Position numbers and translations under genes: made by a program. A stretch of DNA of 64,000 bases, taken from NCBI GenBank assembly GCA_018713605.1, contig DVOM01000036.1:16529-80528 (forward strand), read 5' to 3'. Positions 32,637 through 40,986 of the stretch are shown here, in pieces; the stretch's first letter is position 1, and every line of letters starts with the position of its first letter. The stretch is from Scatacola_A faecigallinarum (GTDB lineage: Bacteria > Pseudomonadota > Alphaproteobacteria > RF32 > CAG-239). The notes under the pieces are model-generated. The model did no database searches, was not told where the DNA came from, and saw only the letters and a list, made by a program, of their open reading frames with translations.

Positions 32637-33347
32637 TTATTCGTACCGATAGAGTTCCCTGCTGTGCAGGCGGAGCCAGACTTTGCCGGCCTCGGCCTCG
32701 GGATAAAGTTCGCGGACGCAACGCCAGAATGCTCTGGAATGGTCCTGGTGCCTGAGATGGGCAACCTCATGGGCAATCAAATAGTCGATTACGGTTTCGG
32801 GGGCAAGGGCGATGCGCCAGCTGTAGTTGATGTTGTGCATGGACGAACAGCTGCCCCAGCGTGATTTGGTATCTTTTATCGTGACGTCGTTCAGAGGGCA
32901 GCCGAGCCGGTCGGCGAGAATTTTGGAACGGCGGTAAAATTCGGTTTTTGCCTGTGCCTTAATGTAGTCTTTGACCCGGCGGTGCAAAAATTCGGCGTCG
33001 CCGGAAACGTTCAGAAAACCGTTTTCGAGAAAAGTGCCGCCGCGACGGTCGTTTGTCCGGCGAATAACAACCGGTTGGCCGAACAGAGAGATTTGCTCTC
33101 CGTCTTCAAAGTTTTTGGTTTGCGGCAGCCGTGCCAGAGAGCGTTCTATCCAGCCGCGGTGCAGGTTGACGAAGTCAACGGCACGTTTGGCCGCGCAACG
33201 TTCGGGAATGGTCAGAACCGGCAGCCGTTCTTTGGAATCAATGCGGAGCGTCATTCGTCTGGCGCGCGACGATTTGACGATTTTTATATCAAAGCCGAGC
33301 GCTTCGCGGATCTCAAAGGTCTTCCCAGTAAACAATGTAATTTTCAT
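32637..33347 (-). CDS. YgjP-like M48-related metallopeptidase
   Basis: A 236-residue protein with the DUF45/YgjP signature: 'KDTKSRWGSCSSMHNINYSWRIALAPETVIDYLIAHEVAHLRHQDHSRAFW'-type region near residue 170-220, shown by the short motifs SRWGSCS, AHEVAHLRH (zinc HExxH) and HSRAFW (third His). Small zinc metallopeptidases of this group are widespread and of unknown substrate. The start lies within the end of the YcgN-like gene (35-bp overlap), so it is translationally linked to the two cysteine-cluster genes upstream. Confidence 0.85.
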   Translation of the reverse strand: MKITLFTGKTFEIREALGFDIKIVKSSRARRMTLRIDSKERLPVLTIPERCAAKRAVDFVNLHRGWIERSLARLPQTKNFEDGEQISLFGQPVVIRRTNDRRGGTFLENGFLNVSGDAEFLHRRVKDYIKAQAKTEFYRRSKILADRLGCPLNDVTIKDTKSRWGSCSSMHNINYSWRIALAPETVIDYLIAHEVAHLRHQDHSRAFWRCVRELYPEAEAGKVWLRLHSRELYRYE

Positions 33348-33819
33348 AATTCTGTATTCCTGTTTCCGAGACGGTTTCGCGGTCTTTCAGCGACATCTTT
33401 GCCTCATGTACGGAAGCGGCGCGGCCGGTTTTAAGCGGATGCCATTCCGGGAGGTCGAAACCGTTGTCCAGCAGCCAGTAGGTGCAGGTTTTGGGCAGCC
33501 AGCGCGGCTTTTCGCGGACAGCGTTCAGGTCAATGTCGCGACAGTCGGGAACTTTCTCAAAGCGTTCGGGATAAATCCGGCACAGGCAGCTCCGGCAGTC
33601 CAGAAAGCGGCAGCGGGTATTGGTAAAACGTATTTTGCCCTTGATTTCCAATTTGTTCAAACAACATTTGCCGCAGCCGTCGCAGAGAAGCTCCCATTCT
33701 TCGGCGGACATTTCCTCAAGTTTTTTCTTTTTCCAGAATTCGGGTTCGATATGTTCCAGATGTTCAAACCGGGACTGAGGGTTAAAAGTGTCTTCTATTA
33801 TATAGTCGTCTTTGTTCAT
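33313..33819 (-). CDS. YcgN-like cysteine-cluster protein (long copy)
   Basis: A 168-residue protein of the YcgN/UPF0260 family: 'EWELLCDGCGKCCLNKLE', 'RFTNTRCRFLDCRSCLCRIYPER', 'DLNAVREKPRWLPKTCTYW'. The eight-cysteine pattern (CDGCGKCC, C, C, CLC, C) would bind a metal or an iron-sulfur cluster; biochemical role unknown. It has an N-terminal extension of about 40 residues that the neighbour lacks. It overlaps the upstream paralogue by 4 bp and the YgjP-like gene by 35 bp, forming a tight three-gene operon. Confidence 0.85.
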   Translation of the reverse strand: MNKDDYIIEDTFNPQSRFEHLEHIEPEFWKKKKLEEMSAEEWELLCDGCGKCCLNKLEIKGKIRFTNTRCRFLDCRSCLCRIYPERFEKVPDCRDIDLNAVREKPRWLPKTCTYWLLDNGFDLPEWHPLKTGRAASVHEAKMSLKDRETVSETGIQNYENYIVYWEDL

Positions 33820-34196
33820 AAGTCATCCCGTTCCAGAATATGGTCCTCCAGTTCGTCATCGCTGACCAGATTTTCGGAAATGCAGAATGCCGATACCGGT
33901 TCTCGCACCGGGCGCGGCCGTCCTTCAATCAGGCAGCGGTATGCGCATGACTTCGGCATCCAGCCGATTTTGCCGACATTGTTTTTGGTCAGTTTCAGAC
34001 ATTCGGGCACCAGCGTGCAGCGGTTTTGGTATTGCGTACATTCGCATGTGTCGAAATCAAAATATTTGCAGACGACGTCGGTGTAGTAAATTTCGCCGGT
34101 GTCTTCGTCCTGAAGCTTTATCAGACAGCATTTTCCGCAACGGTTGCAGACGGCTTCCCATTCTTCTTCGGTCATATTTTCCAGTTTTTTTGGCAA
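33816..34196 (-). CDS. YcgN-like cysteine-cluster protein (short copy)
   Basis: A 126-residue paralogue of the next gene in the operon. Same cysteine framework: 'EWEAVCNRCGKCCLIKLQ', 'VVCKYFDFDTCECTQYQNRC', 'NNVGKIGWMPKSCAYRC'. Divergence is large, so the duplication is old or one copy came from elsewhere. First gene of the three-gene operon (ATGA overlap with the longer copy). Function unknown. Confidence 0.85.
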   Translation of the reverse strand: MPKKLENMTEEEWEAVCNRCGKCCLIKLQDEDTGEIYYTDVVCKYFDFDTCECTQYQNRCTLVPECLKLTKNNVGKIGWMPKSCAYRCLIEGRPRPVREPVSAFCISENLVSDDELEDHILERDDL

Positions 34197-34263
34197 GGCG
34201 TTTCCTTTTTATTCATAAATTTTACGGTATATTATACAGGATATTAATTAAGGAGTAGTGAAA

Positions 34264-34563
34264 ATGTTTAAATGGCTGGCCGACATGCTGGTTAAGACCC
34301 CGGTACAGAGTTCGTGCTCCTGTTGCGAGGGCAAAAAACAACGGTTGCAAAAAATGCAGGAGGCAATTCTCAGCGGCGACATTGAAAGCGAACCGCAGTC
34401 GACTGAAGACGCGGTTATGACCTGCGATACGCCGGAGCATGAATATGCCGGAAAAATCCTCGGTTCGGCATTTTACGGCGGTTATCCGGTGGGGGTCAAG
34501 GACGGTTCCGGCTGTGACGGCGAGGACTCCTGCGGCTGCGGCCGTTGCTGCAACCGCAAATAA
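34264..34563 (+). CDS. Small cysteine-rich protein of unknown function
   Basis: A 99-residue protein with nine cysteines: C18-x-C20-C21 near the N-terminus, C54, C84, and a C-terminal 'CGCGRCCNRK' (C90, C92, C95, C96). No signal peptide is visible, so a cytoplasmic metal or cluster protein is more likely than a disulfide-rich secreted one. AGGAG at 34251-34255 lies 8 bp before the ATG at 34264; a GTG at 34258 is less well placed. It is divergent from the YcgN-like operon, whose proteins are also cysteine-rich, and may share regulation with it. I do not recognise the family. Confidence 0.6.
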   Translation: MFKWLADMLVKTPVQSSCSCCEGKKQRLQKMQEAILSGDIESEPQSTEDAVMTCDTPEHEYAGKILGSAFYGGYPVGVKDGSGCDGEDSCGCGRCCNRK

Positions 34564-34565
34564 AC

Positions 34566-36038
34566 TCAGCCGATTTGGTCGGGGAGGTATTCTTCCTTAA
34601 CCAGATTGCCGAACTGGGCAAACTCTCCGTTCCAGAACAGTTTGACGGTGCCGGTCGGGCCGTGGCGCTGCTTGCCGATGATGACTTCGCCGAGATTGGC
34701 GGTTTCGCGGATGCGTTTCTGCCATTCTTCCATGCGGTTTTGCAGATGCTCCGGCGTTTCGCCCGAGCGCTGTTTGGGTTCTTCGTTTTGGATATAATAG
34801 TTTTCGCGGAAAACAAACATGACGATATCGGCGTCCTGTTCGATTGAGCCGGATTCACGCAAGTCGGACATAACCGGACGTTTGTCATCGCGTTGTTCGA
34901 CGCCGCGGTTCAGCTGTGACAGGGCGATGACCGGAACATTCAGTTCCTTGGCGAGGATTTTCAGGCCGCGGGAGATTTCGGAAAGTTCCTGCACGCGGTT
35001 GCCTTCGGTCTTTTTGCTGCCTGTTCCCATAATCAATTGGATATAGTCGATGACAATCAAGCCCAGACCTTTGTTGCGTTTGAGGCGGCGGGCGCGGGTG
35101 CGGATGGCGTTGATGTTCAGGCCCGGCGTGTCGTCGATGTACAGCGGAATGGTTTCCAGTTCGCGGACGGCGGCGGCAATGCGGGTAAACTCGGCATTGT
35201 CGAGTTCGCCGGTGCGCATTTTGTGTCCGGGCGTCTGTGTAACGGTGGACAAAATACGGCCGGCCAACTGGTCGGCGGACATTTCAAGCGAAAAGAAAGC
35301 GACGCCGCGCGATTTTGGGTCGACGGATTTGTCATGGCTCATAAATTCGGCCACATTATAGGCGATATTGGTAGCAAGAGCGGTTTTGCCCATTGCCGGA
35401 CGTCCGGCAATGATAATGAGGTCGGAATTGTTGAGCCCGCCGGTTTTTTCGTCGAGAGCATCAAGGCCGGAGGGAAGGCCGGATATTTTGCCGTCTTTCT
35501 GATAGGCCTGTTCGATTTGTCCGAGGGAAGACGTGAGCGCTTCGGCAAAGTCGATGAATCCGCCTTGGCTTTCACCCTGGTTAGACAGTTCGAAAAGTTT
35601 CTTTTCGGCAGTTTCTATCTGGGCGGTCGCATCGGTATCCAAGTCTTCTTTCATAGCGTCGTTGACGATTTCGTAACCGGTGTTTATCAGTTCGCGGCGC
35701 AGGTATTTGTCATAAATGAATTGTGCGTAATATTCGACGTTGGTCAGAGGCGAAGCGCTGTCGGCAAGTTTTATCAGATATTGGTGGCCGCCGACTTCGT
35801 TTAGGGAGCCTTCCTGTTCAAAATAGTTTTTGAGCGTGATGACGTCCGCAACATGACCGCGCTGAATCAGTTTGGAAATGACTTCGAAAATCTTGGCGTG
35901 AATCGAATCGGCAAAGTGGTAGGGGCGCAGGAATTCGGAAACTTTTTCATAGGCTTTGTTGTTGGCCAGAACGGCGCCGAGCAGAGCCTGTTCGGCTTCC
36001 AGGTTTTGCGGCAGCGAAGCGGTGTCGATTTGTTCCAT
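34566..36038 (-). CDS. dnaB: Replicative DNA helicase DnaB
   Basis: A 490-residue helicase: N-terminal domain ('SLPQNLEAEQALLGAVLANN'), linker, and RecA-like ATPase domain with Walker A 'GRPAMGKTALATN' at about residue 212, Walker B 'LIVIDYIQLI', 'LSQLNRGVEQRDDKRPVMSDLRESGSIEQDAD' and the C-terminal 'IGKQRHGPTGTVKLFW'. It unwinds DNA at the replication fork. Length is normal, with no intein. Convergent with the cysteine-rich gene, 2 bp apart. Confidence 0.97.
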   Translation of the reverse strand: MEQIDTASLPQNLEAEQALLGAVLANNKAYEKVSEFLRPYHFADSIHAKIFEVISKLIQRGHVADVITLKNYFEQEGSLNEVGGHQYLIKLADSASPLTNVEYYAQFIYDKYLRRELINTGYEIVNDAMKEDLDTDATAQIETAEKKLFELSNQGESQGGFIDFAEALTSSLGQIEQAYQKDGKISGLPSGLDALDEKTGGLNNSDLIIIAGRPAMGKTALATNIAYNVAEFMSHDKSVDPKSRGVAFFSLEMSADQLAGRILSTVTQTPGHKMRTGELDNAEFTRIAAAVRELETIPLYIDDTPGLNINAIRTRARRLKRNKGLGLIVIDYIQLIMGTGSKKTEGNRVQELSEISRGLKILAKELNVPVIALSQLNRGVEQRDDKRPVMSDLRESGSIEQDADIVMFVFRENYYIQNEEPKQRSGETPEHLQNRMEEWQKRIRETANLGEVIIGKQRHGPTGTVKLFWNGEFAQFGNLVKEEYLPDQIG

Positions 36039-36161
36039 CGGGGCAGACTTTCATGTGAAAAAAATTAGTTCTTTTACTGCCTCTTTATAAACAAGTTCTC
36101 GGTAAAACTCAAAGGATTTGACGCGAAGGGGGTTTCAGGGCTGTTAATTGTGGGGATAAAA

Positions 36162-36193
36162 AAATATCCCCCTGAAAAATCAGAGGGATATTT
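36162..36193 (-). terminator. Terminator after rpmB
   Basis: Arms AAATATCCCCCTGA and TCAGAGGGATATTT (one mismatch) with an AAAA loop. The minus strand then reads TTTTTTATCC. It lies 20 bp after the L28 stop codon. Confidence 0.8.
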
Positions 36194-36213
36194 CGGAGTT
36201 GACCTGTTTATAA

Positions 36214-36501
36214 TTATTTAGCGGCTTTGCTTTTCGCAATGCTCTTTTTTATTTTTTTAGCTTCTTCGGTCAGTTTGCTGTTGGACGTGGATTCCAGATA
36301 AGCGTCCAGTCCGCCGTTGTGTTCAATAGAACGCAGGGTTTTGGAGCAAACTTTGAGTTTGAACATTTTGCCCAGGGTTTCGCTCAGAAGAGATACAACC
36401 TGCAGGTTGGGCAGAAAACGGCGACGGGTTTTGTTGTGAGCGTGGCTGACATTGTTGCCGCTCATAACGCCGGTGCCGGAAATATCACATTTTTTAGCCA
36501 T
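36214..36501 (-). CDS. rpmB: 50S ribosomal protein L28
   Basis: A 95-residue basic protein: 'MAKKCDISGTGVMSGNNVSHAHNKTRRRFLPNLQ' region is the L28 signature, with 'FKLKVCSKTLRSIEHNGGLDAYL' after it. Part of the large ribosomal subunit. The C-terminal 'EEAKKIKKSIAKSKAAK' is longer than in E. coli, as is common in alphaproteobacteria. Single gene with its own terminator. Confidence 0.95.
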   Translation of the reverse strand: MAKKCDISGTGVMSGNNVSHAHNKTRRRFLPNLQVVSLLSETLGKMFKLKVCSKTLRSIEHNGGLDAYLESTSNSKLTEEAKKIKKSIAKSKAAK

Positions 36502-36683
36502 TGTATTAATCCTCGTAAATAAACTTGTTGCTTGTTAATAACGTTTCCGTAACTAAAAGTCAAGCCCAAATTGCGATAATTTTGGCAAATTTTCTGCGAA
36601 GCGGGAAAGAAGAGAGGATTTTTTCAAAAAAGACTGGAAATGTAAATTAAAATAATGTACATAAAGAAACAATGTATGAAGAT

Positions 36684-36760
36684 GTACCCGTAGCTCAGTT
36701 GGATAGAGTATCGGCCTCCGACGCCGAGGGTCGTGGGTTCGAATCCCTCCGGGTACGCCA
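36684..36760 (+). tRNA. tRNA-Arg (anticodon CCG)
   Basis: A 77-nt cloverleaf with encoded CCA. Acceptor GTACCCG / CGGGTAC, D-arm CTC/GAG, anticodon stem TCGGC / GCCGA with loop CTCCGAC (anticodon CCG at 36718-36720), and T-arm loop TTCGAAT. Very similar in layout to bacterial tRNA-Arg(CCG). Its last bases are duplicated downstream (see repeat). Confidence 0.95.
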
Positions 36761-36763
36761 TTT
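36746..36763 (+). repeat. Attachment-site-like repeat, copy 1 (tRNA-Arg 3' end)
   Basis: The 18 bp CCTCCGGGTACGCCATTT, spanning the 3' acceptor strand, CCA and three following bases, are repeated exactly at 36943-36960. A direct repeat of a tRNA 3' end is the usual trace of tyrosine-integrase insertion. Confidence 0.75.
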
Positions 36764-36766
36764 ATA

Positions 36767-36794
36767 AGCCGTCCTATCAGGGCGGCTTTTTTTA
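36767..36794 (+). terminator. Terminator downstream of tRNA-Arg
   Basis: Stem AGCCGTCCT / AGGGCGGCT (one G-T wobble) with loop ATC and a run of seven T. It lies 6 bp after the tRNA CCA end, inside the duplicated interval. Confidence 0.8.
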
Positions 36795-36903
36795 TAAAAG
36801 GCTTCCCGGCAGGGTCGAACCCGGGTTCGTTCTCAGGCATCTAAATTCGTTTCGGTCAAAGAGTTTCCCTTACTCATTAAGATGTTACGGAGAGCTTACA
36901 GAC

Positions 36904-36931
36904 AAAATTAACCGGAGCAGCGGTTAATTTT
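36904..36931. repeat. Perfect inverted repeat in the integration scar
   Basis: Eleven-bp arms AAAATTAACCG / CGGTTAATTTT with a 6-nt loop GAGCAG, 11 bp before repeat copy 2. It could be a weak terminator or a recombinase arm-type site; the sequence alone does not decide. Confidence 0.5.
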
Positions 36932-36961
36932 GCTTAGCGCTTCCTCCGGGTACGCCATTTT

Positions 36962-36990
36962 AAAAATCCCCTGCATTGCAGGGGATTTTT
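36962..36990. terminator. Bidirectional terminator
   Basis: Perfect 14-bp arms AAAAATCCCCTGCA / TGCAGGGGATTTTT with A- and T-tails on both sides. It ends the beta-lactamase transcript (minus strand) and may originally have been the tRNA-Arg terminator before the integration. Confidence 0.85.
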
Positions 36991-37003
36991 TTGTGATTTT
37001 TCT

Positions 37004-37894
37004 CTAGTCGGTTTTTTCTGTCGTCAGATAATTGTAAACGGTCTGCGATATTTGGGCGGCCAGTGCGGCATTGGCACGGTCGTCAAGTTTTGATTCGGTT
37101 ATCATGACGGCGATATAATAAGTGCGGCCATTTGTCAAAGTGACAAAGCCGGCGTCATTGTCGGCAATTTTAATGCCGTCGGCGGTGCGTGACGACGAAC
37201 CGGTTTTGTGGCCGAACATGACGCCGGGCGGAAGGCCTTGTTTTATTTTGTCTGCGCCGGTGGATGTTTTAACCATGATGCCGGAGAGAAACTTCCGGTG
37301 TTCGGCTGACAAAACGTCTTTTTCAAGAACAAGTTTCATCAGTCCGGCGACATCTGACGGCGTGGCCTGATTCAGGTATTGGTTTTCTGCTTTTTGGTTC
37401 ATCTGTTTTTCGTTGACGCGAATGTCAATGCCGGAAAAACCGAGGTTATGCAGAAATTTTTCCAATTGTCCGGTTCCGCCGGAATATTTCAGCAGAATGT
37501 CCGAGGCATTGTTGTCGCTTTCGGCAATCATATATTCGAGCAGCTCGGCCAGACTGATTTCGAAGGGGCGGCGGGGATGTTTTTTCAGCATGGGGCTGTA
37601 CATGTTTGCGTCCGTCATGTTTTCTTCGACTGTCAGTTTTGCGTTAAGAGCCGTTCCGGTTTGCTCCATCTGCCGGAGGGTTTGAACCGCAATAAAAAAC
37701 TTGAAAACGCTGAGCAGCGGGCGTTTTCGGTTGCCGACCGCCCAATTTCGGCTGCCGCTGATGACGGTGACGCCTGCATCGGTGTTTGAGAGGCGTATTA
37801 TGCGGCGAAGTCTGCTTTCCAGAGGATTTTCGCGAACTGCAAACGCTGTTGCGCCCAGCAGCAGAAACAGGCAGAGTGATGTCCAGAGTTTCAT
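37004..37894 (-). CDS. Class A beta-lactamase-like serine hydrolase
   Basis: A 296-residue exported protein: signal peptide (LCLFLLLGATAFA), active-site SVFK at 62-65, SDN at 126-128, an omega-loop region with 'NEKQMNQKAENQYLNQATPS' (161-180), and HKTGSSS at 229-235 (KTG box). All key motifs of a class A enzyme are present. The extended omega loop with 'QY.N..TP' resembles the A2 branch known from Bacteroidetes (CfxA/CblA-like) and PER enzymes. It should hydrolyse beta-lactams in the periplasm; the spectrum cannot be read from sequence. Neighbourhood: next to the tRNA-Arg integration scar. A non-resistance esterase is unlikely given the motifs. Confidence 0.82.
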   Translation of the reverse strand: MKLWTSLCLFLLLGATAFAVRENPLESRLRRIIRLSNTDAGVTVISGSRNWAVGNRKRPLLSVFKFFIAVQTLRQMEQTGTALNAKLTVEENMTDANMYSPMLKKHPRRPFEISLAELLEYMIAESDNNASDILLKYSGGTGQLEKFLHNLGFSGIDIRVNEKQMNQKAENQYLNQATPSDVAGLMKLVLEKDVLSAEHRKFLSGIMVKTSTGADKIKQGLPPGVMFGHKTGSSSRTADGIKIADNDAGFVTLTNGRTYYIAVMITESKLDDRANAALAAQISQTVYNYLTTEKTD

Positions 37895-38050
37895 GTTTTT
37901 CCGGTAACGTTAAATTTTGTTCAGAATATTGCGGATAATTTAATTTTTCGTATAGTTCGGCTAATCCATTCGGTTTAAAGGCACTGGATTCCGGCCTTCG
38001 TCTGATTACATAGGAGGGGAAAACCGTTTTACAGCAAAGGAAAAAAAGCC

Positions 38051-38944
38051 ATGAATGAAAAATCTGAACTGATTAATCCGCAAAAAGCGTATTTTAACGG
38101 CAAGTTTAAAGAAAAGCTCCAGAAAGCGCCCGGTGTGCAGGCCGAAATGGAACAGAAGCCTGACTGCGGCGAAGACAGTTATCAGGGGTGCAACCGGCTG
38201 GCCGGCCGCAAGGCGCTGGTTACGGGCGGCGATTCCGGCATCGGACGGGCGGCGGCAATCGCCTTTGCCCGGGAAGGGGCCGATGTGGCGCTGAACTATT
38301 TTCCGAGTGAGGAAGAAGATGCCGAGGAAGTGAAAAAGCTGATTGAAAAAGCCGGACAAAAGGCGGTTTTGCTTCCCGGAGACCTTAACCGCAGGGAAGT
38401 ATGCGCGGAAATTGTCGAAAAAGCCGTTGACGAGCTCGGCGGCCTTGATGTTTTGGTTTTGGCGGCCGGCCGGCAGACAGCCTGCCCCGACCTTGCCGAA
38501 CTGTCCGACGCGCAATTGCTGGAAACATTTCAGGTCAACGTCTTTTCGATGTTTTGGACGGTTAAGGCCGCACTGCCCCATCTGCCGACCGGTTCGAGCA
38601 TTATTACCACTTCGTCGATACAGGCTTATCAGCCGAGCAAGTACCTGCTTGATTATGCGGCGACCAAAGGCGCAATCGTCTGTTTTACGCGTGCGCTGGC
38701 CAAGCAGCTTGCCGACCGCGGCATTCGGGCGAATTCGGTGGCGCCGGGGCCGATTTGGACGCCTTTGCAGATTTGCGGCGGACAGCTGCCGGAAAACATT
38801 CCCGAGTTTGGGCAGGAAACGCCGCTCAGAAGAGCCGGCCAGCCGGCGGAACTGGCTTCGCTGTACGTTTATCTGGCGTCGAACGAATCAAGTTATGTGA
38901 CGGCGGAGGTTATGGGCGTAACCGGAGGCATGCATTTGTCCTGA
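38051..38944 (+). CDS. SDR-family oxidoreductase
   Basis: A 297-residue short-chain dehydrogenase with an N-terminal extension of about 45 residues. '[29 protein letters not shown]' is the NAD(P) site, '[20 protein letters not shown]' has the catalytic Ser, Tyr and Lys, and '[21 protein letters not shown]' the C-terminal part. The extension and '[17 protein letters not shown]' end resemble YghA/GsiB-type stress-induced SDRs. The substrate is unknown. No operon partner; the Kef-like gene starts 112 bp downstream. Confidence 0.88.
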   Translation: MNEKSELINPQKAYFNGKFKEKLQKAPGVQAEMEQKPDCGEDSYQGCNRLAGRKALVTGGDSGIGRAAAIAFAREGADVALNYFPSEEEDAEEVKKLIEKAGQKAVLLPGDLNRREVCAEIVEKAVDELGGLDVLVLAAGRQTACPDLAELSDAQLLETFQVNVFSMFWTVKAALPHLPTGSSIITTSSIQAYQPSKYLLDYAATKGAIVCFTRALAKQLADRGIRANSVAPGPIWTPLQICGGQLPENIPEFGQETPLRRAGQPAELASLYVYLASNESSYVTAEVMGVTGGMHLS

Positions 38945-39056
38945 CGCACGGGAAACAGACGCGGCCGGCGGTTTTATGGCGCTGCATTAAGGAAATTTAA
39001 ACAGAAATAAAATTAATTTAATTTCAGTTTAATCCTTTATTTTAATGTAAGAAAAA

Positions 39057-40979
39057 ATGCACCATATCCATACCCTTATTTTAGACTTGACCCTTATTAC
39101 CATTTATGCCGGCATAATGACGCTCATTTGCAAAAAACTGAAACAGCCGATTGTTCTCGGGTATGTGGTTGCCGGTATTCTGGCCGGTCCGTTTTTCAAT
39201 TTTCTGCCGACGGTCAGCGACCGCGAAGACCTGACGCTGTGGGCGGACATCGGCGTTATTTTTCTTCTGTTCGGCCTGGGACTGGAGTTCAGCTTCAAAA
39301 AAATGATCAATGTCGGCAAGTCGGCAATGATTACGGCCAACGCCAACATTCTGTTCATGCTTTATCTGGGATACAGCACCGGCATTCTGCTCGGGTGGTC
39401 GACGATGGACAGCTTTTTTCTGGGCAGCATGATTTCAATGTCGTCAACGACGATTATCATTAAGGCTTTTGATGACCTGAACGTCAAAAAACAGCGATTT
39501 ACGGATTTGGTTTTCGGCGTGCTGGTGGTTGAAGACATTATGGGAATTCTGATGCTGGTGCTGCTGCCGACGATTGCGCTGGGCAACAGCATTGACGGCG
39601 AGGCTTTGTTCGGCAGCGCGCTGAAACTGGTGTTCTTTTTGGTTTTGTGTTTTATTGCCGGAATTTATCTGGTGCCGACGTTTTTGAAAAAAATCGAAGG
39701 TTTCCTGACTGACGAAATGCTTTTGCTGATTACCATCAGCCTGTGTTTCGGCATGGTTTATCTGGCAACCTGTTCCGGCTTTTCGTCGGCGCTGGGCGCT
39801 TTTATCATGGGTTCCATTCTGGCGGAAAGCAGTCTGATTCAGCGAATCGAAAAGAACATTCAGCCGATTAAGGACTTTTTCGGTGCGGTGTTTTTCGTTT
39901 CGGTCGGCATGATGGTCGACCCGTCGATGTTTGTGACGTATGCCTGGCCGATTTTTCTGATTACGCTGATTGTCGTCATCGGCAAGGTTGCTTTTTCGTG
40001 TCTGGGTTTCATCATTTCCGGCCAACCGGTAAAGACGGCGATTCTCTGCGGTTTTTCGCTGGCGCAGGTCGGCGAGTTTGCCTTTATTATCGCCAGCCTG
40101 GGCATGAGCCTTAAGGTTCTCGACGCGCAGGTTTATCCGATTATCGTGGCGGTGTCGGTAATTACGACCTTTTTGACGCCGATGATGATTAAGACTGCCG
40201 ATCCGTTTTACCGGCTGGTGCTGAAACTTTGTCCGGAATCGTGGCGGCGTTACATCGGCCGGGCGGAAGAACCGGTTCGGGTAAGCCCCTCGGAGGAGCG
40301 GCTGTGGTCGGAACTGTTTAAAAACTATCTGTTGCGGATGGTGCTGTTTTCGATGATATTATACACGATTATTCTGCTTGCGCAGCATTATGTACAGCCG
40401 GTTGTCCTACATTATCTGCCGAACTTGAGCGGCCGGGTGGTTATGACCGGGATAACGCTGCTGGTCATGGCGCCGTTCCTGAAAGCGCTTATCGGCTGGG
40501 AAGCTATTCTGCCGGCATTTCTGCGCGATACGGTAATGCGGATTTTGTGCCGGTTGAGCGGCCGTTCGCCGGACGACGGCCATGAAGCCGGCTGGCTGAA
40601 AAAAGTGAGCGAAAAATTCGCTTTCTGCGGTAATCTGAGCGAAAATGCCGAAAATATCAAAAACTTTTTCATTTCCAACAGTATTCTGGCTAAAATCTAT
40701 TATAAACTGTGGATTTCGAAAAAGGCGAACCGGCTGCCTCTGATTCTGATGACCAGTTTCCGACTGCTGGTGGTGGCGTTTTTCATTGTCACGGTCTTTC
40801 ATACCTTTTTGACCGAAGACGCGCGGATTTCGCTGCTGCTGTTGTTTGTTTCGGTAATTGTTCTGGCGCAGTCCAAGTGGCTGCTGACCCAGTATATGAA
40901 AATCGAGGCGCAGTTTTTGGCAAATCTGCGCGGACATCATCAGGAAAAGAGGGAAGAAGAGGGCAAAGCCGCAGACTGA
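39057..40979 (+). CDS. CPA2-family (Kef-type) cation/proton antiporter
   Basis: A 640-residue membrane protein with about 12 helices in the first 400 residues: 'PIVLGYVVAGILAGPF', 'DIGVIFLLFGLGLEFSFKKM', 'DLVFGVLVVEDIMGILML' (ion-binding Asp), 'SALGAFIMGSILAES', 'FFGAVFFVSVGMMVDP'. These are the Na+/H+-antiporter-domain motifs of Kef/YbaL proteins. The C-terminal part has extra membrane segments rather than the TrkA-N nucleotide-binding domain of KefB/C, so glutathione or NAD gating is not evident. Likely K+ or Na+/H+ exchange at the inner membrane. Confidence 0.85.
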   Translation: MHHIHTLILDLTLITIYAGIMTLICKKLKQPIVLGYVVAGILAGPFFNFLPTVSDREDLTLWADIGVIFLLFGLGLEFSFKKMINVGKSAMITANANILFMLYLGYSTGILLGWSTMDSFFLGSMISMSSTTIIIKAFDDLNVKKQRFTDLVFGVLVVEDIMGILMLVLLPTIALGNSIDGEALFGSALKLVFFLVLCFIAGIYLVPTFLKKIEGFLTDEMLLLITISLCFGMVYLATCSGFSSALGAFIMGSILAESSLIQRIEKNIQPIKDFFGAVFFVSVGMMVDPSMFVTYAWPIFLITLIVVIGKVAFSCLGFIISGQPVKTAILCGFSLAQVGEFAFIIASLGMSLKVLDAQVYPIIVAVSVITTFLTPMMIKTADPFYRLVLKLCPESWRRYIGRAEEPVRVSPSEERLWSELFKNYLLRMVLFSMILYTIILLAQHYVQPVVLHYLPNLSGRVVMTGITLLVMAPFLKALIGWEAILPAFLRDTVMRILCRLSGRSPDDGHEAGWLKKVSEKFAFCGNLSENAENIKNFFISNSILAKIYYKLWISKKANRLPLILMTSFRLLVVAFFIVTVFHTFLTEDARISLLLLFVSVIVLAQSKWLLTQYMKIEAQFLANLRGHHQEKREEEGKAAD

Positions 40980-40986
40980 GCAGGAA

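Larger units (their letters stand above)
36764..36960 (+). mobile_element. 197-bp residue of a tRNA-targeted integration
   Basis: The interval between the end of repeat copy 1 and the end of copy 2 (CCTCCGGGTACGCCATTT at 36943-36960) contains a terminator, a 14-bp palindrome (CGAACCCGGGTTCG at 36816-36829) and a perfect inverted repeat at 36904-36931, but no gene. The simplest reading is the scar of an element integrated into tRNA-Arg and later deleted internally. A non-autonomous small element is the alternative. Confidence 0.5.

Noticed and set aside
36816..36829. CGAACCCGGGTTCG palindrome considered as the T-arm of a second tRNA
   Set aside because: No acceptor or anticodon arms can be built around it on either strand.
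36553..36840. Minus-strand open frame of 95 codons containing GGIRTHDPRRRRPILYPTELR
   Set aside because: It is the antisense translation of the tRNA-Arg gene and its flanks, a well-known spurious protein type.
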